Shown here piece by piece: positions 1 to 4,601 of a DNA stretch of 6,983 nucleotides. How positions within the stretch are numbered: position 1 is the stretch's first letter; the number at the start of each line of letters is the position of its first letter. The notes beneath the pieces are model-generated. The model saw nothing but the letters and a program-made list of their open reading frames with translations. It had not been told where the DNA came from and ran no database searches. Both the position numbers and the translations under genes were made by a program. The DNA comes from an uncultured Collinsella sp. (GTDB lineage: Bacteria > Actinomycetota > Coriobacteriia > Coriobacteriales > Coriobacteriaceae): contig USTC01000053.1 of NCBI GenBank assembly GCA_900557505.1, positions 1 to 6,983 on the forward strand, given 5' to 3'.

Positions 1-496
1 TGGCCGCGAAAATCGTCGCACCGCAGAACACGCCCGTGGCCAGGTTCGCCAACCAAAAGACGCTTTCGAGCGGTACGATCTGCGCCTCAGCGATACAGCG
101 CATTGCGGCAATAACAAGCGCGAACGCGGCGCCGCTAAGACCGCTGAGAAGCAGGAAATATCCAACAGGAAGATGCTCGGTTTGCCCAAAACGATTGGTA
201 TCGACATAGCCCTTCCGCGTTTGCAGTCCTGCGCAAATCAACATCACGAGAACGAGCCACAAATACATGGCTGCCTCGAACGGCGTTGCAAAGCCATGCG
301 GCATTTCACTGGCGTCGCTGTGAACCCACGCAACCTGTCGAGCTATAAACTGGTAGAAAAAGATCATCAACATGCCAAACGAAAGCAGCACGAAACCAAT
401 CTTGTAGATCTTCGCGCTCTCAGCTTCCAGGCGCTCATCCTTTGGGCCGGCATATTCACGCCACTTTTGCACGAGTTTTAAATCTTCAAATTTCAT
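1..496 (-). CDS. Membrane protein, partial (C-terminus lies beyond the left edge)
   Basis: An open frame runs without a stop from ATG at 496-494 to the window edge, giving 165 residues of an incomplete protein. The first ~32 residues are charged and soluble (MKFEDLKL..., with KDERLEAE at 19-26). At least four hydrophobic segments follow, at about 33-52, 76-91, 111-132 and 145-164, so this is an integral membrane protein of the cytoplasmic membrane. The start is well supported: GGAG at 506-503 lies 6 nt upstream and overlaps the TAG stop of the preceding repressor gene, which suggests translational coupling. The layout (an XRE regulator followed by a small four-helix protein with an early DER motif) resembles pairs in Firmicutes and Actinobacteria whose membrane partners carry DUF labels such as DUF6773 or DUF2178. 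That family assignment is from memory and unverified, and no biochemical function is known to me. It is probably co-transcribed with, and controlled by, the repressor. Confidence 0.85.
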   Translation of the reverse strand, partial: MKFEDLKLVQKWREYAGPKDERLEAESAKIYKIGFVLLSFGMLMIFFYQFIARQVAWVHSDASEMPHGFATPFEAAMYLWLVLVMLICAGLQTRKGYVDTNRFGQTEHLPVGYFLLLSGLSGAAFALVIAAMRCIAEAQIVPLESVFWLANLATGVFCGATIFAA

Positions 497-505
497 AGCG
501 AACTC

Positions 506-736
506 CTAAAGAGCGTCAGGGTCGACGTCGTTTTCGTCTTCCCAAAACAAGTCGTTCAACGTAACGCGTAGCGCTTTGCAGATTGCCACGCACAAATTGA
601 GCGTGGGGTTGTAGCCGCCCGCCTCGATCAGGCCGATGGTCTGGCGCGTAACGCCCACGGCCTCGGCCAAGTCAGCTTGCGAAAGGCCAACCGCCGCGCG
701 CGCCGCCTTCATGCGTAGGTTCTTTTTGCCCGGCAT
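506..736 (-). CDS. Small XRE/Cro-CI family HTH transcriptional regulator
   Basis: A 76-residue protein made almost entirely of one helix-turn-helix domain (about residues 7-64). The HTH helices are visible as LSQADLAEAVGV (18-29) and the recognition helix VTRQTIGLIEAG (29-40). The conserved NPTLNLCVAICKAL stretch and the VTLNDLFWE ending are typical of short XRE regulators, which bind operator DNA as dimers. A longer frame opens at 796, but ATG 736 is preferred. AAAGGAA (747-741) sits just upstream of it, and the 20 extra residues of the long form would be encoded by the -10/operator region and do not look like protein. The acidic tail (EDENDVDPDAL) is ordinary. The stop TAG (508-506) is embedded in the ribosome binding site of the downstream membrane protein gene, 9 nt away. 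It probably represses its own promoter through the boxes at 758-824. The inducing signal cannot be read from the sequence. Confidence 0.93.
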   Translation of the reverse strand: MPGKKNLRMKAARAAVGLSQADLAEAVGVTRQTIGLIEAGGYNPTLNLCVAICKALRVTLNDLFWEDENDVDPDAL

Positions 737-757
737 GGAGTTCCTTTCGTAGTAATG

Positions 758-824
758 GACAGATATCCGTTGCAACATGACAGAAATATATTGCATCCAT
801 CAGAAGATGTCAACTATATCTGTC
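758..824. promoter_or_regulatory. Putative operator: three GACAGATAT-like boxes around the promoter
   Basis: GACAGATAT occurs at 758-766, GACAGAAATAT at 779-789 (overlapping the -10), and the exact inverse ATATCTGTC at 816-824 (just upstream of the -35). The first two copies start 21 bp apart, two helical turns, and continue to match downstream (TTGCA at 770-774 and 791-795), so they form an imperfect 21-bp direct repeat. This geometry is typical for an autoregulated small XRE repressor. The assignment to the adjacent regulator is inference. Confidence 0.6.
785..813 (-). promoter_or_regulatory. Sigma-70 promoter of the regulator/membrane-protein operon
   Basis: Read on the minus strand, TTGACA (813-808) and TATATT (790-785) are separated by exactly 17 nt, a near-perfect housekeeping promoter. 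The expected transcription start is near 778, leaving a leader of about 40 nt before ATG 736. It is flanked by the repeated boxes described separately, which fits repressor control. This promoter is also why the long form of the regulator starting at 796 is unlikely: that start codon would lie inside the promoter spacer. Confidence 0.8.
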
Positions 825-911
825 ATTATGGAAACCATGTTCGTCATTGCGCGCACGGCACCCCGCTGTACCCGAAACCGCGCGAGGCACTGGCCCTGCT
901 CATCGAGCACC

Positions 912-947
912 AAAAAGGGCTGGCCCCGATAACTCGGAGCCAGCCCT
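912..947 (-). terminator. Intrinsic terminator of the lipoprotein gene
   Basis: On the minus strand, AGGGCTGGC, a T, then CCGA pairs across a GTTA tetraloop with TCGG, a G, then GCCAGCCCT. That is a 14-bp stem with one T-G wobble, spanning 947 to 916. A T tract follows at 916-912. It lies 28 nt after the lipoprotein stop codon and upstream of the next minus-strand promoter, so it insulates the two minus-strand transcription units. Confidence 0.88.
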
Positions 948-974
948 GAGTCGCCTGACATGGGAATCACAGCG

Positions 975-1991
975 CTACTTGAGCTTTAGCGCCTCCATCA
1001 TGGGCACGGCGGCGTCCCAATCGATCTTCCAGCCAATCGACACGCGGACGGTTTCACCCGTTGCGGGAGCCGTCGCAAACAGCGTATGACCGTTGTCGGG
1101 ACCAGTAAAGCGCAGCCACGTTACACCGTTGTACTCGACCTGGTCGGTTGTTGTCTCCTTGCCTTCGTAGACCTGCTCTAGGCTTGCAACCTCTTCCTCC
1201 GGCGAGCGCGGGAAGATGCTGATGTGCAAGCGTCCTCCAGTCTCGTCGTGGAAGAAGTCTGCCTTTTCGCGCTCTTCGTTGGACGAATCCAGCGTGTACC
1301 CATCGGCGGCCTCGATACTGTACGAAGCGCAATCGATGCCGGTCATATTGGCCGCGTCACCAGAATCGGCCACGCCGCCCGCCGCCTTGAACTCCTTGGT
1401 CTCGCATCCCGTGGTGTCAAAGTGCATGGCCTCATGATTCTTGGCGGGGGCGTAAGCGTCTACGAACTCGACAGTGATGGGCCCGTAGTACGCCGTCTTG
1501 GGCGCCCAGAAATACACGTACTCAACGGTCTCGCCCGGGCCGATATCTGGCCTCTCGGAAAGGTCAATTCCCTTGTGCAGATCATCGGGAGCCTCGCTTG
1601 CAACGTAATCGAGCACGGCCGCCTTGCCGGAAGTAAACAACGGGTCGCCTGCCTCAAGATCGCCCTGGGCAGCATGCACGTTAAAGGAGCTAAACGTCCT
1701 GTTCTTTGCATTGTTGTTGGTGATCTTGACGTGCAGGTAAAAGCCGTCCTGCAGCTTGGCGTCGCCGCGATAGAACGTACCGTGAGCCACCGACTCATAG
1801 GTAATGTCAGCCACCTCGACCGTCTGCGAATCATAGGCCTTCTTCCCTACGGGAGCACTGCCGCCGCCTGAGCTGCCAGCCGAGCCACTCGGCGCATTTC
1901 CGCCGCAACCGGCAAGGGTGCAAGCCAGCACGGCCGAAAGCGTCACGGTGGGAATTCCTAACAGCAGCTTCTTCGTCATGGGCTTCATCAT
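975..1991 (-). CDS. Secreted lipoprotein with two predicted beta-rich domains (DUF5067-like first domain)
   Basis: The product is 338 residues with a classical lipoprotein signal: KK at 7-8, a hydrophobic core at 9-28, and lipobox LAGC with the lipidated cysteine at 29. A Gly/Ser-rich linker (30-48) should hold the protein off the membrane. Residues ~52-196 include FYLHVKITNNNAKNRTF (84-100) and read as an immunoglobulin-like, DUF4352/DUF5067-type domain. Residues ~218-338 form a second unit (SYSIEAADGYTLDSS, then RLHISIF, TWLRFTG, TVRVSIG and a final MEALKLK). It resembles small PsbP/DUF1795-like folds in strand pattern only. ATG 1991 is chosen because AAAGGAG (2006-2000) lies 8 nt upstream and the signal peptide begins there; the frame runs back to 2114 but those residues are not signal-like. 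The gene stands alone, with a terminator at 912-947 and no convincing promoter seen. The export and lipid anchor are firm; the function is unknown, and extracellular binding or envelope sensing is only a guess. Confidence 0.9.
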   Translation of the reverse strand: MMKPMTKKLLLGIPTVTLSAVLACTLAGCGGNAPSGSAGSSGGGSAPVGKKAYDSQTVEVADITYESVAHGTFYRGDAKLQDGFYLHVKITNNNAKNRTFSSFNVHAAQGDLEAGDPLFTSGKAAVLDYVASEAPDDLHKGIDLSERPDIGPGETVEYVYFWAPKTAYYGPITVEFVDAYAPAKNHEAMHFDTTGCETKEFKAAGGVADSGDAANMTGIDCASYSIEAADGYTLDSSNEEREKADFFHDETGGRLHISIFPRSPEEEVASLEQVYEGKETTTDQVEYNGVTWLRFTGPDNGHTLFATAPATGETVRVSIGWKIDWDAAVPMMEALKLK

Positions 1992-2255
1992 CCTCACCGC
2001 TCCTTTCGGCTTGCAGCTCATCCGTTGCCCGAATCGCAAGTCGACTCCGTGGCATCGGCCTCCACTATGAGCGTATGGCGAAAAGCAGCGCCGGCGAAGT
2101 GACCCGTGGCCCAACTAGCAACCGCCCAGCATCCCCTATGGACCAAAAAGACTCGTATACGCACGCCCTCGGCCCATAAAATGAGACGCCTGTCCCAATG
2201 TTCGATTTGAGCCAACAGCCGCAAACAAGATAGGGCGTCTTCAACCGCCTTCAAA

Positions 2256-2294
2256 CTTACTCGGACAGAGCCGACTCGGTTTTGCCCGAGTAAG
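2256..2294. repeat. Inverted repeat with alternative pairing
   Basis: CTTACTCGG (2256-2264) is the exact inverse of CCGAGTAAG (2286-2294), separated by 21 nt. A second ACTCGG at 2274-2279 can instead pair with CCGAGT (2286-2291) across a 6-nt loop, so the right arm has two possible partners. There is no T tract on either side, so it is not a standard terminator. It could be a transcription-factor site, an RNA switch-like structure or a dispersed repeat. Confidence 0.55.
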
Positions 2295-2326
2295 CGCGAC
2301 CGATTGTCAGTCGATGTGCCACGCTC

Positions 2327-2410
2327 GTTTAAACAGCATCATTCGATTTTGTTAAATAGATCTAAGTTCCTATTAAACAAAATTCGTCTGAATCCAAAAT
2401 TGTTTAACAA
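2327..2410. promoter_or_regulatory. AT-rich cluster of four GTTTAA-type palindromic boxes
   Basis: Four related sites lie in 84 bp: GTTTAAAC (2327-2334, perfect palindrome), TTTTGTTAAATA (2347-2358), its near-inverse TATTAAACAAAA (2371-2382, 11 of 12 matching) and TTGTTTAACAA (2400-2410, palindromic around a single central base). Centres are spaced about 23, 21 and 30 bp apart, near whole helical turns. The two middle sites also carry face-to-face promoter-like hexamers with 16-nt spacers. It is a candidate operator or upstream control region. The binding protein and the controlled gene are unknown. Confidence 0.45.
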
Positions 2411-2445
2411 TGCCGCGCCGCAACTCAATACTTTAGCTATAACTC

Positions 2446-2459
2446 CGAACGATTGTTCG
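2446..2459. promoter_or_regulatory. Candidate LexA (SOS/Cheo) box upstream of the topoisomerase operon
   Basis: CGAACGATTGTTCG is a perfect inverted repeat, CGAAC-N4-GTTCG. It matches the GAAC-N4-GTTC core of the LexA/DinR operator of Bacillus and Actinobacteria (consensus CGAACRNRYGTTYC). It differs from that consensus at the internal R (T here) and the last base (G here). It lies 100 bp upstream of the B-subunit start codon and directly after a TATAAC -10-like hexamer (2438-2443), where LexA could block initiation. The core match is seen; SOS control is inferred. Confidence 0.6.
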
Positions 2460-2535
2460 ATGGATTTCGTGTTGGGTGGAATCGTCTGTGGGCTGGGCTA
2501 TGCTAACTTGACTATCTATATGACTTAAACGCAGC

Positions 2536-2553
2536 AAAGGAGCATCGAGAGAG
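2536..2553 (+). promoter_or_regulatory. Unusually placed ribosome binding site of the topoisomerase B subunit
   Basis: The only full Shine-Dalgarno-like sequence, AAAGGAG (2536-2542), lies 16 nt before ATG 2559, well beyond the usual 5-9 nt. A weaker GAGAGAG (2547-2553) sits at better spacing. No in-frame ATG, GTG or TTG lies between them, and the MAKN... start fits the family, so ATG 2559 is retained. Confidence 0.5.
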
Positions 2554-2558
2554 CGAGC

Positions 2559-4556
2559 ATGGCAAAAAACACCGCAAACTATGGTAATGACAGTATTCGT
2601 CAGCTCAAGGACGAGGAGCGTGTACGCCTGCGCCCCGCCGTTATCTTTGGCTCGGACGGACTCGATGGCTGCGCGCATGCCGCCTTCGAGATCCTGTCCA
2701 ACGCCGTTGACGAGGCGCGCCAGGGCTACGGCAAGCTCATCACCCTCACCGCCTTTCGCGATGGCTCTATCCAAGTAGAGGATAATGGCCGCGGCTGCCC
2801 GCTCGACTGGAACCCCTCCGAGAAGCGCTTTAACTGGGAGCTCGTCTTTTGCGAGCTCTACGCCGGAGGCAAGTACAATAACAACCAGGGTGGCGACTAC
2901 GACTTCTCGCTCGGCACCAACGGCCTGGGCTCCTGCGCGACCCAGTATGCTTCCGAGTACATGGACGTCACGGTTTGGCGCGACGGCAACAAGTACTCCC
3001 TGCACTTTAAGAAGGGCAAGGTCGTCGGCGCCAAAAAGAAGGCGCTCGAGATTGAGCCCAGCGACGAGGATCGCACTGGTACCACCATCAAGTGGCGCCC
3101 CGACCTTGAGGTCTTTACCTCGATTAGCATTCCCCACGACTGGTATCGCGAGACCATGCGCCGCCAGGCCGTGGTCAACGCCAACGTGACCTTCCGTCTG
3201 CGCATCGAGGGCGACGATGGCGAGTTTTCCGAAGAGGATTTTTGTTATCCCAAGGGCATCGAGGACTACGTGCTCGAGAAGGTCGGTGCCGACTACCTCA
3301 CCGAGCCCTTCTTTATCGAGGCCGACCGCCGCGGTCGCGATCGCGAGGACCTGCCCGACTACAACGTAAAAATCACCGCGTGCATGTGCTTCTCGCGCAC
3401 TTTCATGATGCAGGAGTACTACCACAACTCATCGTGGCTCGAGAACGGTGGCTCGCCTGAGAAAGCCGCCCGCAGCGCTCTGACCAGCGCCATTGATGCC
3501 TACATTAAGCAACAGGGCAAGTACAACAAAAACGAGAGCGGCATCAAATGGCAGGACGTCCAGGACTGCCTGGTGCTGGTGACCAACTGCTTCTCCACCC
3601 AGACGTCCTACGAAAACCAGACCAAGAAGGCCATCAACAACCGCTTTATCCAGCAGGCCATGACGACGTTCTTTAAGGAGCGCCTCTCCACCTACCTGAT
3701 CGAGAACAAAGATGCTGCCAACAAGATTCTGGAGCAGGTGCTCATCAACAAACGCTCGCGCGAGAATGCCGAGAAGACCCGCCAGAGCATCAAGACCAAC
3801 CTGCAGCAAAAGACCGACATGGCCAATCGCGTGCAGAAGTTCATCGACTGCCGCTCCAAAGATAAGGACCGTCGCGAGATCTACATCGTAGAGGGCGACT
3901 CGGCAGCAGGCGCCATTCGCACCTCGCGCGATGCCGAGTTCCAAGGCGTCATGCCCGTCCGCGGCAAGATCCTCAACTGCCTGAAGGAGGACTATCCGCG
4001 CATCTTTAAGTCCGACATCATCATGGACCTTATGCGCGTGCTGGGCTGCGGCGTTGAGATCAAGGACAAGCGCATCAAGAACCTTGGCGCCTTCGACCTG
4101 GACAACCTCAACTGGAACAAGGTCATCATCTGCACGGACGCCGACGTCGACGGTTATCACATCCGCACGCTCGTACTCACCATGCTCTATCGCCTGGTGC
4201 CCACGCTCATCGACGAGGGCTACGTGTACATCGCCGAGTCGCCGCTCTACGAGATCAACTGCAAAGAGAAGACCTACTTTGCCTACACCGAGCTCGAGAA
4301 GAACGGCATCCTCAAGGAAATCGGCGACCAGAAGTGCTCCATCAACCGCTCGAAGGGTCTTGGTGAGAACGATCCGGACATGATGTGGCTCACCACCATG
4401 AACCCCGAGACGCGTCGCCTGATCAAGGTTGAGCCCGAGGACGTCACCAAGATGGAAACCATGTTCAACCTGTTGCTGGGCAACGACGAGACAGGCCGCA
4501 AGCGCCATATCTCTGAGCACGGCAAGGAATACCTGGACCAGCTGGACCTGCAGTAA
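2559..4556 (+). CDS. Divergent type IIA DNA topoisomerase, subunit B (ParE/GyrB-like ATPase)
   Basis: A 665-residue ATPase subunit that, with the A subunit encoded next, should pass one DNA duplex through another using ATP. The order is GHKL ATPase (about 1-230), transducer (about 231-400), Toprim (about 440-560) and C-terminal tail. ATP-site residues are kept: E44, N48 and D51 in FEILSNAVDEA, D75 in EDNGRG, GxxGxG at 119-124, and the QTK lysine K356. Toprim metal ligands are E445 (EGDSA), D527, D529 and D531 (DADVDG), with PVRGKILN (466-473) and KGLGE (599-603). Several usually fixed motifs differ: RPAVIFGS for RPGMYIGS, and GTNGLG for GLHGVG. The length is like B. subtilis GyrB/ParE, without the Toprim insertion of E. 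coli GyrB. It belongs to the second, divergent pair found in Clostridia and Coriobacteriia, often labelled ParE or GyrB. Type IIA subunit B is certain; decatenase versus gyrase is not. Confidence 0.96.
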   Translation: MAKNTANYGNDSIRQLKDEERVRLRPAVIFGSDGLDGCAHAAFEILSNAVDEARQGYGKLITLTAFRDGSIQVEDNGRGCPLDWNPSEKRFNWELVFCELYAGGKYNNNQGGDYDFSLGTNGLGSCATQYASEYMDVTVWRDGNKYSLHFKKGKVVGAKKKALEIEPSDEDRTGTTIKWRPDLEVFTSISIPHDWYRETMRRQAVVNANVTFRLRIEGDDGEFSEEDFCYPKGIEDYVLEKVGADYLTEPFFIEADRRGRDREDLPDYNVKITACMCFSRTFMMQEYYHNSSWLENGGSPEKAARSALTSAIDAYIKQQGKYNKNESGIKWQDVQDCLVLVTNCFSTQTSYENQTKKAINNRFIQQAMTTFFKERLSTYLIENKDAANKILEQVLINKRSRENAEKTRQSIKTNLQQKTDMANRVQKFIDCRSKDKDRREIYIVEGDSAAGAIRTSRDAEFQGVMPVRGKILNCLKEDYPRIFKSDIIMDLMRVLGCGVEIKDKRIKNLGAFDLDNLNWNKVIICTDADVDGYHIRTLVLTMLYRLVPTLIDEGYVYIAESPLYEINCKEKTYFAYTELEKNGILKEIGDQKCSINRSKGLGENDPDMMWLTTMNPETRRLIKVEPEDVTKMETMFNLLLGNDETGRKRHISEHGKEYLDQLDLQ

Positions 4557-4601
4557 CAGCACATCGATAACGACGGCCCACAAGAAGTTCAAGAGGATAT
4601 C

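Larger units (their letters stand above)
1992..2558. other. 567-nt divergent intergenic region, no convincing gene
   Basis: This is the gap between the minus-strand lipoprotein and the plus-strand topoisomerase operon. Short frames here (2018-2254 minus, 2304-2528 plus) start at TTG, lack ribosome binding sites and have no recognisable protein character. The first half (to ~2250) is GC-rich and featureless. Then come an inverted repeat (2256-2294), an AT-rich block with four GTTTAA-type palindromes (2327-2410), a LexA-like box (2446-2459) and the topoisomerase leader. Promoter-like hexamers exist. Plus strand: TTGTTA 2349-2354 with TATTAA 2371-2376 (16-nt spacer), TATAAC 2438-2443, and TATGCT 2499-2504. 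Minus strand: TTGTTT 2380-2375 with TATTTA 2358-2353 (16-nt spacer). None is strong enough to name as the start. Confidence 0.7.

Noticed and set aside
173..481. A 102-codon plus-strand frame at the left edge
   Set aside because: It is antisense to the membrane protein gene, whose start, ribosome binding site and transmembrane pattern are much better supported.
737..796. A 20-residue N-terminal extension of the XRE regulator
   Set aside because: It overlaps the promoter -10 and operator boxes; ATG 736 has its own ribosome binding site.
828..932. A small plus-strand frame from ATG 828 (34 codons)
   Set aside because: It has no ribosome binding site, its sequence is Arg/Cys/Trp-rich as expected from shifted GC-rich DNA, and it ends inside the terminator stem.
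1992..2114. A 41-residue N-terminal extension of the lipoprotein
   Set aside because: It would bury the signal peptide, whereas ATG 1991 has AAAGGAG at good spacing and begins a textbook lipoprotein signal.
2190..2220. A TTCGATTTGAGCC stretch resembling the T-arm of a tRNA
   Set aside because: No acceptor, D or anticodon stems could be fitted around it.
2018..2254. A 78-codon minus-strand frame upstream of the lipoprotein
   Set aside because: It has a TTG start without a ribosome binding site, overlaps the lipoprotein's leader and shows no protein family character.
2349..2410. Possible Rex redox-regulator site because of TTGTTAA and TTAAACAA-like halves
   Set aside because: Rex operators need TTGTTAA-N4-TTAACAA-like spacing. 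Here the halves are either 12 bp apart or overlap at one base, so the match fails.
2304..2528. A 74-codon plus-strand frame before the topoisomerase operon, including a 22-residue hydrophobic peptide from ATG 2460
   Set aside because: The long form starts at TTG without a ribosome binding site and runs through the palindromes and the LexA-like box. The short form begins inside the GTTCG arm of that box and also lacks a binding site.
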